A stretch of 64,000 nt of DNA, taken from assembly GCF_036850765.1 (NCBI RefSeq), contig NC_089493.1, positions 18,043,632 through 18,107,631 on the forward strand, read 5' to 3'. This document shows positions 23,151 through 35,298 of the stretch, piece after piece. The position numbers and the translations under genes were made by a program. Source of the stretch: Saccopteryx bilineata (taxonomy: Eukaryota; Chordata; Mammalia; Chiroptera; Emballonuridae). Position 1 is the first letter of the stretch, and each line of letters begins with the position of its first letter. The notes beneath the pieces were generated by a model. It searched no databases. It was not told the DNA's origin and saw only the letters and a list, made by a program, of their open reading frames with translations.

Positions 23151-24258
23151 ATGAGTTAATTTCCCAGAATATTTAGTGTTGGTGGAAGTTACAAATAAGT
23201 CTCATCTACATTTCTTTTTTTTTTTTTTACATTTTAGACCTTTTATAAAGTACCAAAGCAAATGATTCTCAAAAACAGAAGAAAATGTACTTCAGATAAT
23301 GATTAAAAACTCAATTTTTAGCCAAGCACCGAAATTTTCTTTTGAAATTTTTCATATCTTTCTTCTAAAAATATACTTCTTAAAATCTTCATTCACATTT
23401 TAAAAGAAGGTTTATAAATTTCTCTTTTTTGTTTGCCAGCTTTACATCACATCATATCAGACAAAGTGTGGATTTCTAGATTAATCTTATGATTAAACAA
23501 TGATATTACATCACAATTTTTAGTGGCTTCCAAAATTTCAGCTTTCATCAAGCTATCATTTCAAACTGGTTCAAGGGAAATAGATATAGGGCAGGCTTTC
23601 TTCTCTGCTCCCCATTACAACTGAGCTTTGACCTTGGTGGACACATTTTAGGGCATAAGGACAAATGAGCAGGGGTCTTGTTTAATGAAAGGCAGAGGAC
23701 TATGATAAAGTCTACATGGGATACAAATGGGAGGGGAGTTGACATTTTTCCAAAATGATGATGATGAATAAAAACAGACTCTCTACCCCACCCCTACCCC
23801 CATGCTTTATTCTGTATACAGATTCAAGGCTAGGACCCATGATCTTAAATTTATTGTCTACAGACAGAAATATAGCAGAAGCTTTTAACGCAAATGCATC
23901 TCATTGCGGGAGAATTCTTAACTTTATGAAATGATACATTATCAAACAAAATAGCTGAAAGAACAGGTAGCCTGAGGTTTATTTAACGATGCCACCTCAG
24001 ATTAAGGTTGCAAGAATTAACAGCATGTGAAAAGGGAAGCCTAGAATCAGCTTTCACAAATATGTCAAGGACAAGTGAAAGAAGCATGTTTACAGAGGCT
24101 CAAGCTGTGCATTCCCTGCATCTTACAACAAACCCAATCAAAACATTTTAAGATTTGGTGAAGAGAAGAGAAGATTATGGAATATTGAAGCGGGAGAATA
24201 ACATCCTAAATTTTTCTGCTTCCATTTAGTTTCATCTCTGTTATTATAGTTACTTTTC
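23151..24258. other. Unassigned sequence
   Basis: No gene. A T run lies at 23216-23229 and a C-rich patch at 23785-23802. Confidence 0.55.
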
Positions 24259-24314
24259 TTTTTAAAGCTGCTTTATCAAGGTATGATTGCCAAGAATAAG
24301 AATAAGAATAAGAA

Positions 24315-24345
<31 letters not shown>

Positions 24346-24412
24346 AAGAAGAAGAAGAAGAGCCTGTACATGTTAATGAATACAACTTGATGAGTTTAGA
24401 GATAAGTATAAC
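24259..24412 (+). repeat. Copy 1 of a duplicated segment, with an internal (AAG)15 microsatellite
   Basis: The outer parts (24259-24291 and 24362-24412: 'tttaaagctgctttatcaag' ... 'gtacatgttaatgaatacaa') are nearly identical to 25144-25252 inside the neighbouring L1 3' UTR. Between them lie AATAAG repeats (24293-24315) and a pure (AAG)15 run (24316-24360), where copy 2 has an A-rich run. The sequence resembles the 3' region of old mammalian L1s. The serine-rich open frame on the minus strand is a microsatellite artefact. Confidence 0.85.
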
Positions 24413-24881
24413 TTCTGAAACTATCCCTATTATCCATGCCATAAACTTATCACTTCTGAAAGTTTTCTTCCTCCTTCTTACCTATTATTGTTATTGTGTG
24501 TATGTGTGATAGAACATTTAATATAAAAACTGCACTCTTAGTCATGGCTAATTTTTGCAGAAGATCATTGTCCAATAAGTAGGTAGCCAAGTGAAGAACC
24601 TGGTCACAGGTACTCACTAAGTCTTTCTATCTACTTGGTTTAGTGGTACCTCTGCACGGATGTCCTCTGGTGGGCACTGGTGTTTATTTACTACGAGGAA
24701 AGTCATACCTTTATTCCCAAATGTTTCTTTCTAAGATCTTGTCACAGGCCATACATTCTTTCTCTTCTAGCCAGGTCATTGAACAGCCAGTTAAACCATT
24801 TGAACCATCCAACTAGTATGTTAGGTATAACACAAGACCCTTGCCACAGTATGAGTGAACATATATTCACATATCATTAAA
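24413..24881. other. Unassigned; possibly old L1 3' region
   Basis: No gene. It continues from an old-L1-like segment, but I cannot confirm the family. Confidence 0.4.
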
Positions 24882-25143
24882 CTCTTATTCTGATTTTTAT
24901 TAATTTTAATGTATTGGGTTTACATGGATTCAAGTGTCCCACTGAATAGAAGAACTCTCTCAACTCCCAATCTCATGTCCTTTTTTATACCCCTATTCCC
25001 CCCCATCCCCCTAACTCCCTCCACCCTTCCCTCTGGGATTTGCTGTCCTGTTATTTATTTCTATGTTATTTTTATATATAATTTTATTATTCCTTTACCT
25101 TCTCTGATCCCATACCCTAATCCCCTTTTCCTCAGACTGCTTT

Positions 25144-25252
25144 TTTTAAAGCTGCTTTATCAAGGTATGATTGCCCTAAAAAAAAAAAATAAAAAAGAAG
25201 AGGCAGTACATGTTAATGAATACAACTTTATGAGTTTAGAGGTAAGTATAAC
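25144..25252 (+). repeat. Copy 2 of the duplicated segment, inside the L1 3' UTR
   Basis: Matches 24259-24412 in the same orientation, except that the centre is an A-rich run ending 'aaaaaagaag' instead of (AAG)n. It sits between 'agaccctgcctctgcctcta' (the normal L1 3' UTR just after ORF2) and the G-rich L1 3' UTR, so it looks inserted into the L1. Confidence 0.8.
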
Positions 25253-25298
25253 AGACCCTGCCTCTGCCTCTATTCCATTCCTAAGTTCACTTTGTTAA

Positions 25299-28200
25299 TT
25301 AGATTCCACATGTAAATGAAATCATATGATATTTGTATTTTTCCTCCTGGCTTATTTTACTTAGCATAATAATCACCAGGTCCATTCATGCTGTCACAAA
25401 AGATAAGGTTTCCTTCTTTTTTACAGCTGCATAGTATTCCATTGTGTATATGTACCACTGCTTTTTAATCCACTCATTCAATGACAGACACTTGGGCTGT
25501 TTCCAAATCTTGGCTATTGTAAATAATGCTGCAATGAACATGGGGGAACATATCTTCTTTTGAATCAGTGATTTAGTATTCTTAGGGTATATATATTCCT
25601 AAAAGTGGAATAGCTGGGTCAAAAGTCAGTTCCATTTTTAATATTTTGAGGAATCTCCATACTGTTTTCCACAGTGGCTGCACAAGTCTGCATTCCCACC
25701 AGCAGTGCAGGAGGGTTCCCTTTCCTCCACACCCTCACCAGCACTTATTGTGTGTTGTATTGTTAATGAGCCTCATTCTGACAAGTGTGAGGTAGTATCT
25801 CATTGTGGTTTTAATTTGCATTTCTCTGATGATTAGTGATGTTGAACATTTTTTCATATGCCTATTGGCCATCTGTATGTCCTCTTTAAAGAAGTGTCTC
25901 TTCAGTTATTTTGCCCATTTTTTGATTGGATTGTTTACATTCCTGGTGTTGAGTTTTAGAAGTTCTTTATAAATTTTGGTTATTAACCCCTTATCAGACT
26001 TATTGTTGAATATGTTCTCCCATTGTGTGGTTTGTTTTTTTTATTTTGTTCATATTGTCTTTAGCTGTGCAAAAAGCTCTTTAGTTTGGTATAGTCCTAT
26101 TTGTTTATTTTGTCCTTTATTTCACTTGCCCATGGAGATATATTAGCAAAAATATTGCTACGAGAGATATCGGAGAGTTAACTGCCTATATTTTCTTCCA
26201 AGATGTTTATGGTTTCATGACTTACATTTAGGTCTTTTATCCATTTTGACTTTACTTTTGTGAATGGTATAAGTTGATGGTCTAGTTTCATTTTTTGCAT
26301 GTACCTGTCCAATTTTCCCAACACCATATACTAAGGAGCCTATCTTACTCCATTGTATGCTCTTACCCTCTTTGTTAAATATAAATTAACCATTCTGTGT
26401 TCTCTGATCTGCTCCATTGGTATGTATGCCTGTTCTTATGCCAGTACCAAGCTGTTTTGAGTACAATGGCCTTGTAGTATAACTTGATAACAGGAAGTGT
26501 GGTACTTCCCACTTTATTCTTCATTTTCAAGATTGCTGAGGCTATTCATGTTCTTTTTTAATTCCATATAAATTTTTGGAATATTTGTTCTAATTTTCTT
26601 TTTTTTTTTTTCTTTCTTTTTAATACTTTTTAGAGAGGAGAGAGAGTGAGAGAGAGAGAAGGGGGAAGGAGAAGCAGGAAGCATCAACTCCCATATGTGC
26701 CTTGACCAGGCAAGCCCAGGGTTTTGAACTGGCAACCTCAGCATTTCCAGGTCGACACTTTATCCACTGCACCACCGCAGGTCAGGCGGAATATTTGTTC
26801 TATATCTTTGAAGTATGATATTGCTACTTTAATAGGAATTGTAATGAATTTATAAATTGCTTTGGGTCATATAGACATTTTAATGATGTTTATTCTTCCT
26901 ATCCATGAACACTTCCACTTGTTTCCATCTTCTTTGATTTCTTTTATCAATATTCTATAATTTTCTGAATACAAGTCTTTTACCTCCTTCATTAAATTTA
27001 CTCCTAGATACTTTTATTTTCTTGCAAAAGTTAAGATGATTGTTTCCTTAATTTTTCTTTCAGACAGTTTATTGTTGGTGTATAAAAATGCCAGATTCCT
27101 GAATATTAATTTTATATTCTGCAACCTTGCCGAATTCATTTATCAGGTTTAGTAGTTTTTTGACTGAGACTTTAGGGCTTTCTATGTACTGTATCATGTC
27201 ATCAGCAAATAATGATAATTTTACTTCTTCTTTTCCAATTTGGATGCCATTTATTTCTTCTTGTTGTTTGATTGCTGTGGCTGGGACCCCCAGAACTGTT
27301 TTGAATAGAGTCATGAAAGGGAACACCCCTGCCTTGCTCCTTGAGGATTGCTTTTAATTTTTGCCTATTGAGCATGATGTTAGCAGTAAGTTTATCAAAA
27401 ATGGCCTTTATCATATTCAGGTATGTTCCCTGTATTCCCACTTTGCTGAGAGTTTTGATTATAAATGGGTGCTAGATTTTATCAAATATTTTTTCTGCAT
27501 CTATTGATATTATCATGTGATTTTTATCCTTCCTTTTTTTTATATGATGAATCACATTGATTGATTTTTGAATACTGTACCAGCCTTGCTTCCCCAGAAT
27601 AAATCCTACTTGACGATGATGTATGATTTTTTCATATATTGCTGGATCCGGTCTGCTAATATATTGTTGAAAATTTTAGCATCTAAGTTCATCAGGGATA
27701 TTGGCCTATAGTTTTCCTTCTTTGCAGTGTCTTTATCTGGTTTTTGAATGAGGGTTATGCTTTCCTCATAAAAGAAGCGTGCAAGTCTTCTTTCCTCTTG
27801 AATTTTCTGAAATATCTTGATGAGAATAGGTGTTAATTCTTTGAGTATTTGGTAAAATTTGCCTCTGAAGCCATCTAGTCCAGGACTTTTGTTTACTGGG
27901 AGTTTTTTGATAACTGTTTTAATTTCATTTGTTGTAATTGTTCTGTTAAATATTCTGATTCTTCCAGATTGTGTTTTGGAAGATTATATGTTTCTAGGAA
28001 TTTATCCATTTTGCCTAGGTTGTCCAATTTTTTTGCATACAGATCTTCCTAGTATTTTCTTACAATCCTTTGTATTTCTGCAGTGTCAGTAATTACTTCT
28101 CCAATTTCCTTTCTAATTTTATTTATTTGAGTCCCCTCACTTTTTTTCTTGATAAGTCTGGTTAAAAGGTTTATCAATATTATTTATCTTTTCAGAGAAC

Positions 28201-29285
28201 CAGCTCTTGGTTTTATTGATCTTCTGTATTGTTTTATTAGCCTCTATGTCATTTATATCTATTCTGATCTTTATTATTTTCTTCCATCTACTTTCTCTGG
28301 GTTTTATTTCTTGTTGTTGTTTTTTCTAGTTCTTTTACATGCAGTGTTAAGTTGTTTATTTCAGCTTTTTCTTGCTTCTTAAGGTATGCCTGTACTACTA
28401 TAAACTTCCCTCTCAGGACTGTTTTTGCTGAGTCCCATAAATTTTTACTTGTTGTATGTTCATTTTTATTTGTTTCAAGGAAATTTTTTTATTTCTTCCT
28501 TGATCTCATTGTTAACCCATTTGTTATTTAATAACATGCTATTTAGTCTTCAAGTGTTTGAATGTTTTTCAGTTTTTTTTTATTGCAGTTGATTTCTAGT
28601 TTCATGCCACTGTAATTAGACATGATTCTTGATATGATTTCAATTTTCTTAAATTTATTGAGACTTGTTTTGTGTCCTAACATGTGGTCTATCCTAGAGA
28701 ATGTACCATGAGAACTTGAAAAGAACGTATATTCTGCTGCTTTAGGGTGAAAGGTTTTATAGATATCTATTAAATCCAGTTGATCTAGTCTGTCATTTAA
28801 GGCTCTTGTTTCTTCGTTAATTTTCTCTCTGGAGGATCTATCCATTGATTTTAGTGGGGTATTAAGATCCCCTGCTATTATAGTATTGCTGTTGATCTTG
28901 TCCTTTATGCCCATCAAGATCTGCTTTATTTATTTAGGTGCTTCTATATTAGTCGCATAGATATATACAATGCTTATATCCTCCTGTTGAATTGCTCCCT
29001 TTATCATTATGTAGGGATCTTCTTTTTCCCTTACTATAGCCTTTGTTTTAAAGTCTATTTTGTCTGATATAAGTATTGCTACCCAAGCTTTATTTTTTTT
29101 TCTATGTGTGTGAAAAACTTTTTTCTATCCCTTCCCATTCAATCTATGTGTATCTTTTGTTCGAAGGTGGGTCTCTTGTAGACAGCATATGTATGGGTCC
29201 TCTTTTCTTATCCACACAGCTACCCTATGTCTTTTGACTGGAGCATTTAATACATTTACATTTAAGGTTATTATTGATATCTAGT
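25299..29285 (-). pseudogene. L1 ORF2 (endonuclease/reverse transcriptase), broken
   Basis: ORF2 protein of L1 nicks DNA and reverse-transcribes L1 RNA on the cut target. On the minus strand the start region near 29285 resembles the L1 endonuclease N-terminus. A 124-codon piece (28543-28917) contains AGDLNTPLKSMDRSS and EYTFFSSSHGTFSRIDHMLG, the C-terminal endonuclease motifs. The reverse-transcriptase core FADDM is at about 27192-27206. The C-terminus ends at a stop at 25299-25301, after sequence resembling 'EYYAAVKKKETLSFVTA'. Stops and frameshifts split the frame throughout, and a SINE interrupts it at 26593-26787. The family is certain; the copy is dead. Confidence 0.9.
26593..26787 (-). 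mobile_element. tRNA-derived SINE, short type A, nested in L1 ORF2
   Basis: T-rich start, GA-rich stretch, 'gcatcaactcccatatgtgc', 'caccaccgcaggtcaggc' at the right end. The 15-bp target-site duplication 'ggaatatttgttcta' is perfect (26578-26592 and 26788-26802). It inserted after the L1 and is younger than it. Confidence 0.95.
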
Positions 29286-29409
29286 TGTTTATTGCCATTT
29301 TATTCTTTAAATCTACAATCCTCTTTGTTAGATTTTTTTTTCCCCTTTCCTCTTTTTACAACAGGCCCCTTAACATTTCTTGCAGTACTGGTTCAGTTGT
29401 AATAAATAT

Positions 29410-30217
29410 TTAAGTTTTGTTTTGTTTTGTTTTGTCTGGAAGCTTTTTATTTCTCCTTCAATTTTAAACAATAGCCTTGCTGAATATAGAAGTTTTGGTT
29501 GCAGGTTCTTGCTTTTCATCAGTTTTGAATATTTCTTGCCAAACCCTTCTGGCCTCAAGTGTTTCTGTTGAGAAATTAGATGTCATCTTTATGGGGGCTT
29601 CTCTGTGGGTTATTAACTGCTTTTCTCTTGCAGCTTTTAGTATTCTTTCTTGGTCTCTTAACTTTGGCACTTTAATAATGATGTGTCTTGGTGCAGGTTT
29701 TCTTGGATTCCTCTGTAATGGGACTCTCTGTGCTTCTTGATGTTGGGAGCTTTTCCTTCATCAATTTAGGGAAGTTCTCAGCTATAATTTCTTCAAACAG
29801 GTTCTCTATCCCTTGTTTGTTCTCTTCTCCTTCAGGAATCCCTATCTTGCAGATGTTGTTTCTCTTCCTGTTGTCACAGAGCTCTCTTAGAGTTTCCTTA
29901 GACTTTTTCAGCATCTTTTCTTTTTGCTGCTCTGCTTTCATGCTTTTGTTTATCTGGTCCTCTAAATACCTGCTTTGATTCTCTGCTTCATCCAGCCTGC
30001 TGTTAATTCCTTCTAGTGCAGTCTTTATTTCTGATATTGTATTTGTTATTTCTGACTGGTTCTTTTTTATGATTTCAGTGTCCTTTTTGATGCTTGCTAT
30101 CTCTTTATTTAGGTGCTCATTATGTCCATCCATTGTTGTTCTAAGTTCCCTGAGCATTGTAAAAATCATTATTTTAAACTCTGCATCTGTTAGTTTGGTT
30201 ACTTCCATCTCATTCAA
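29410..30217 (-). pseudogene. L1 ORF1 (RNA-binding nucleic-acid chaperone), broken
   Basis: ORF1 protein packages L1 RNA. The longest open piece is 181 codons (29672-30217) starting MNEMEVTKLTDAEFK. Residues of about 25-110 form a Lys/Glu/Ile-rich coiled coil (for example ISEIKTALEGINSRLDEAEN), followed by NICKIGIPEGEE, the start of the RRM-like domain. The C-terminal part continues in other frames: 29464-29670 contains LRDQERILKAAREK and a nearby frame contains LLYSARLLFKIEGE. At least two frameshifts separate these pieces. The chosen start matches the usual L1 ORF1 N-terminus. Confidence 0.9.
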
Positions 30218-33200
30218 CTCTTTTTCTGGGGAGTTCTCTTATTGATTTATATGGGTTGCATTTCTCTGTCTGCATATTTTGTCTATGTATTAGGCAGTGC
30301 TGTCTGACTGAAAATTTTATGGGGTCTTTATGAAGAAGATGGGCTCAGTGGTACTGATCTCCAGGTTGCTTGTTTTCCTTGTTCTAGAAATGCTTCTTGA
30401 GGTTACAATTTTCCCTCTTGTTGTATGTGGGTATTAGATACAGTTGGTCCTTTCATGGGTACGGTTATCCCTTCAGGCTACCTGGATTTAAGGGTCAACC
30501 TTGATCACATGTATTACACACTGTGCAATGTCTGTCCTGTTGGGTGCATTTATTCTCCACACTGTCTGGTACCTGCTAGACTCCACCATTGGGTGTGCTG
30601 CTTGTGTAGCTAGTAGAGTCTAGGGTTGATGCTGTCTGCCACTTGCTACCAAAGTGTTGGCTCTAGTTCTTCTTGGGTTGGCATCAGCTGTTGTTTGTAA
30701 CAGGCTTGGGCTACCAGTCTGCAACTACTGCATTTTTTGCTGTTTTTGTATGTGTTTTCTGTGCCAGGGTACTGTGGGAGGGGCCAACCTTTGTAAAAGG
30801 ATCAGATTCCTCCTGCTTAGAGGTGACAGCAGTTCTGTAAAATCCACAATCTCTGTAAGATTTATCTCCATTTTTCAGCTGCCCCACCTCCTCTTGCAAC
30901 TGCCTGGTCTTCCCAGAGTTTTCTGTGGTAAGACTGTAGTGTGGGTTCAGATTGGCCTCATTCAACCAACCCCTCTACAGGTTTCACGCTTGGTGGGTTA
31001 GGGCAGCTGAGGTTGTGAATACAATATTTGTGAAACCCCCTATTTCAGGGGTCTCTTCATCAGGAGCTCAGTACAGGGAATTTGGCCCCTACTCCAGAGC
31101 TTAATTCCTCAGCCACTGCTGGATACTCAAATTTTATTTCTCCCAAACAAAGTGAGCAGCAGGTTTAGACCAAGTGTGGCCAACAATTCTCTCTGCAGAA
31201 GTATTTTCAGCTGGTGGGACCCTGGTCTCAGGGAGGAAGACTGGGAGGGTCCTCTCCTGGGGCTGGCTATGCCCCTTCTGAAGGTGGTTAACCCATTTGA
31301 TCAGATCCAACAATATAGTCACAGGGACCCACACATTAAATATCCGTGCTCCAAGCTTCTCTCCCTTTCCCCTGTAGAATCTAGCCTAGCAGGACAGAAT
31401 ATCCAGTGCTCAGGCTGGCTGACTGTGAAGCTCCACCTTATTCAATGCACATGAGCCGCTTTGCTAGTGCTGATCACAGAGAGTGGAACATGTTTCAACT
31501 GAGCCAGGTGTGAGGAGCTTTTTTTTAGGATACCATTCTAGCAAGGGCTGTTAGGTCCTGAACTGATGCTTTCCACAGCTGGCCCCTGGATGTGGCAGCC
31601 CTGGGCCTCCCAAGCAGGAACCTAGCACAGACCAGTGGGAGAAACTGCCCATGACTGGCCCTCAGCAACCTTCTTGAAGCTACAAGCAATTCAGAGTTTG
31701 TGGCTGCCTTTGCTGGGCCCAGGTGTACATAGAAATACCAAGCTGCACTCCTAGGCTAGCTTTTACCTGCACTGGGCCTGAGGGAAGGTCCACTCAAATG
31801 GCCAAGTTTCCCTGAGTCCTGCCTCCTGCAGCCTCTGTTTGCTGGCTGCTTGTTGGGCTCAGCTGCTAAAAAAAAACCTGTGCTAGAGTCTAGAGCAGGG
31901 GTCCCCAAACTACGGCCCGCGAGCCACATGCGGCCCCCTGAGGCCATTTATCTGGCCCCCGCTGCACCTCCAATAGGGGCACCTCTTTCATTGGTGGTCA
32001 GTGAGAGGAGCACAGGATCCATCCTCATCCTGTGCTCCGGGAGTACTGTATGTGGCGGCGCAACAAAGCGCAGCATGGCTCACGTACAGTACTACTTCCG
32101 GTGATGTGGGATGCACGCATCAGGGTTCCGGAAGCGCGTCATATCACCTGTTATGGCTAGCAGTGACAAATATGGAACCAGACATTGACCATCTCATTAG
32201 CCAAAAGCAGGCCCATAGTTCCCTTTGAAATACTGGTCAGTTTGTTGATTTAAATTTACTTGTTCTTTATTTTAAATATTGTATTTGTTCCCATTTTTTT
32301 TTTTTTACTTTAAAATAAGATATGTGCAGTGTGCGTAGGGATTTGTTCATAGTTTTTTTATAGTCCGGCCCTCCAATGGTCTGAGGGGACAGTGAACTGG
32401 CCCCCTGTGTAAAAAGTTTGGGGACCCCTGGTCTAGAGCCTGCAGCAATTCAGGGATTAAGAAGGGTGGTGGGTGTGGCTCCACACTTCTACCCCAGGTG
32501 TCAGTCTGTCCAGACTTTTTTCACAGACCTCAATAGGGTATGGCCTCTGAGACCCAGAAATGTGGTCTGCCCACTCTCCAGACAGTTTTAGCTTAGTCTC
32601 TTGTGAAGTGGAAACACCAGTCATAGCCTTGGGAGAGTGTTGTGGAGAGCTCCCATCTCAACACCAGAAAACTGAGTCACTGAGCTGCCCCCTCCTTCCT
32701 GGCCTCTCAGAACAACCCATCGCCATCCCTGGGGTAAGAGAGATTCCCGAGGTGGAACAGCTGCTTTTACCCAGGCTAATGCCACTGAGGGGATTGCTCC
32801 ACCCAAGAAAGATTGCAACTACAGTACTGGATTATGACCAGCACAGGGGTTCTGGTGGCCATCCCCCATGGTGTCTTTCCCTGGGCCTCAAACTTTACAA
32901 CTCTTCTCACACAACTGCAGTCCTCCCAGCTCTCTGCTGCCAGATCCTCTGGTAAGTGGCTGTGAACTAAGTTTTTTTGTGTGGGCGCTTTAAGGTGGAG
33001 TCCTCATCTGAGAGCTCTGTCTCTTTCTTGCAGACAGGAACCTGGCTCTTTTCATAGCTAAATGCTGGCTGGGCACCTCTTCTAGGCTCTGGGGCTCTAG
33101 GCTGGGGCTCCAGGCCTGGGGCTGAGCTGAAGACCCACACCTCTCAGGACAACCCACCCTGCTATGAGAGTCCCTCTGGGCCATAGCTCTGTTCCGGGGA

Positions 33201-33414
33201 GCAGGGCAGCCCGTTCCACATCTCCACCCTTACTACCAGTCTCAGTGTGGCTCTTCAGTGATCCTTGGTTATAGATTCCTCTTAGTTTAGTCCAAAGTTG
33301 GTTTTTCAAGATGATTCTTCTAAATTAAGTTGTATTCCAATTTGGTCCTGGAAGGTGGCAATTGGAATGTCCACCTATTCCATCGCCATCTTGGAATCCT
33401 CCAAAAAGATTTTT
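30218..33414 (-). promoter_or_regulatory. L1 5' UTR (promoter region), with nested hAT element
   Basis: Sequence between ORF1 and the L1 5' end, about 3.2 kb, or about 2.65 kb without the hAT insertion and its duplicated 8-mer. More GC-rich than the surroundings. In L1s this region holds the internal RNA polymerase II promoter; promoter activity is inferred from position only. Open frames on both strands here are not genes. Confidence 0.75.
31896..32430. mobile_element. hAT miniature transposon in the L1 5' UTR
   Basis: A 535-bp element with terminal inverted repeats 'caggggtccccaaactacgg' and the complement of 'aaaagtttggggacccctg'. It is flanked by a perfect 8-bp duplication 'gtctagag' (31888-31895 and 32431-32438), diagnostic of hAT. 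It is GC-rich at the ends and has no intact transposase. Its termini differ from those at 14414/35444, so it belongs to another hAT family. It inserted after the L1. Confidence 0.95.
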
Positions 33415-33425
33415 CTCTTATTCTG

Positions 33426-34893
33426 TTTTGTATTCTGCTGTCCTCACTTGCTTTGAACAAGGGATCTACTTCTAAGTTGTTCCCTGGGTTTCATGGTACC
33501 TGTGTTGCCAGTTCTACAGTTCCTTTGACAAGTAATATCCCTCTCCATAACAGGCCCAGCTCATCCCCAGATGAGTTTGCTGAGCTGTGACTCATTATGT
33601 GTGTGCTGCACAGGAGGCAAAATGGCAACAGATGCTCCGGAGGGCATTGTTCTGTAAGGCATTGGCATAGTTAAGGCCTTTGTCAATCAAATAAAAGGAA
33701 GGACTGGTTCTTCTGATATAAGGCACGTGGGCCACTTCTGCAAACCCAGAAGTGAAACAAGAAATTCAAAGTTCTTGAATGCAGAAAATTCCCCTTTCCA
33801 TATATTCACTTTTCTAATCTGAGGGTGCCCTCCTTCTTATCAGCATCCCACACTTGCTAAATTTGCTAGACTGAGAGTTAAGCAGTTCTGATCTTCAACT
33901 GTATCTGTTGAAAAACCTGCAGGTGATGAATTCTAATTGATTCCACAGAGGCCTACTGACTTTCACACTGTGCTTTCACCTGTTGATTGATAGATCTAAG
34001 CCTGTTGTTTTTATGTTTTGCCTTTTCATAGAATTAATGATCCCAACTAGTTCTATTCCATCTCTCACTATACCCAAAATACTGCACAAACCAGTGCATT
34101 CCCTCCCCCTACACCCAGCCCATCAAACATGTGAACATCCAGCAATCATTCAGCTACAGCCTGTTAGGGATGATCAGATGATCAAAACTCCTCCCACAAC
34201 CACTAATGAATCATAATTGTTATCCATCCAGTGAGAAATCAATTTCAGAAATGCATCTTTAACATCTGCTACATAAAACAACTCCAGGTACCAACTGTCT
34301 TAGGAAAGTTTTCCTGGGAGTAACAAGGAGTTACTTATTTGGAATGCTTTTAAAAAAAAATTGAAGAAAACAAAATAGAACAGGGGAAAAGCTAAACAAT
34401 AACATACTCTTAACTTGAGACTAATTATGGTATGATCTTATGAGAAAGTTCTAGATTCTGAATTACAACTTACAACCTAAGATAATTTTCACGTTTTGTG
34501 CTCTCTAGGGATCAGAAAAAAATTTTTTTTTTGTAAAAGTCTAAATAGTAGATGTTTTAAGCTTTAGCGGGCTATTAGTAAATACTATAATAGCAACTAC
34601 TCTGCGATTTTAATGTGGAAGACTATGTGTAAATAAATTAACATGGCTGTATTCCAATAAAACTTTATTGACAAGCAGGGAATGCCTTGGATTAGAGCTA
34701 CCGGCTGTATCTTGCTCTAAATAAAAATGGCTACCATTAATATTTCCCAACAAGAGTAACTATGATTAGTGATTGGCCAACATTGCCAGCAGATGACTGA
34801 TACAGTGTGGTGGCACTGCATAGGAGGACGCCATCAATATGCACTCTAGGAGAATCAAGGAAGACTTCCCAGAGGCAGTGACAACAGAACTGA
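33426..34893. other. Unassigned sequence
   Basis: No recognisable gene. Two short open frames (33330-33590, 33983-34216) show no domain; the first begins inside the L1. Confidence 0.5.
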
Positions 34894-35286
34894 ATTTTTT
34901 TTTTTCATTTTTCTGAAGCTGGAAACAGGGAGAGACAGTCAGACAGACTCCCGCATGCGCCCGACCGGGATCCACCCGGCCCGCCCACCAGGGGCGGTGC
35001 TCTGCCCCCCAGGGGGCGATGCTCTGCCCATCCTGGGCATCGCCATATTGCGACCAGAGCCACTCTAGCGCCTGAGGCAGAGGCCATAGAGCCATGCCCA
35101 GCGCCCGGGCCATCTCTGCTCCAATGGAGCCTTGGCTGCGGGAGGGGAAGAGAGAGACAGAGAGGAAAGTGCGGCGGAGGGGTGGAGAAGCAAATGGGCG
35201 CTTCTCCTGTGTGCCCTGGCCGGGAATCGAACCCGGGTCCTCCGCATGCTAGGCTGACGCTCTACCGCTGAGCCAACCGGCCAGGG
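34894..35286 (-). mobile_element. tRNA-derived SINE, type B, young
   Basis: Minus-strand head 'gccctggccggttggctcag', tRNA-like boxes (ggttcgattcccggccaggg), GC-rich body and poly(A) tail (T run at 34895-34907). 'aacagaactga' flanks it (34883-34893 and 35288-35298). The body contains a short internal repeat of 'gggcgatgctctgcc', making it longer than its relatives. CpGs are well preserved, suggesting a young copy. Confidence 0.95.
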
Positions 35287-35298
35287 CAACAGAACTGA

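Larger units (their letters stand above)
24893..33414 (-). mobile_element. Full-length L1 retrotransposon with nested insertions
   Basis: An autonomous LINE-1 spanning about 8.5 kb and lying antisense to the window. The 11-bp sequence 'ctcttattctg' occurs at both edges (24882-24892 and 33415-33425), consistent with a target-site duplication. The 5' end (right) reads on the minus strand 'ggaggattccaagatggcga', a typical L1 start. The order on the minus strand is: long 5' UTR (33414-30218), ORF1 (about 30217-29410), ORF2 (about 29285-25299), G-rich 3' UTR, then a short A-rich tail. Nested: a hAT element (31896-32430) and a SINE (26593-26787). Both ORFs carry multiple frameshifts and stops, so it is not active. 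Confidence 0.9.

Noticed and set aside
24206..24442. Serine-rich open frame
   Set aside because: Translation of the (AAG)n microsatellite on the opposite strand.
30425..33590. Many open frames of 60-131 codons on both strands, with higher GC
   Set aside because: They fall in the L1 5' UTR and its nested hAT element; not separate genes and no CpG-island promoter with an exon.
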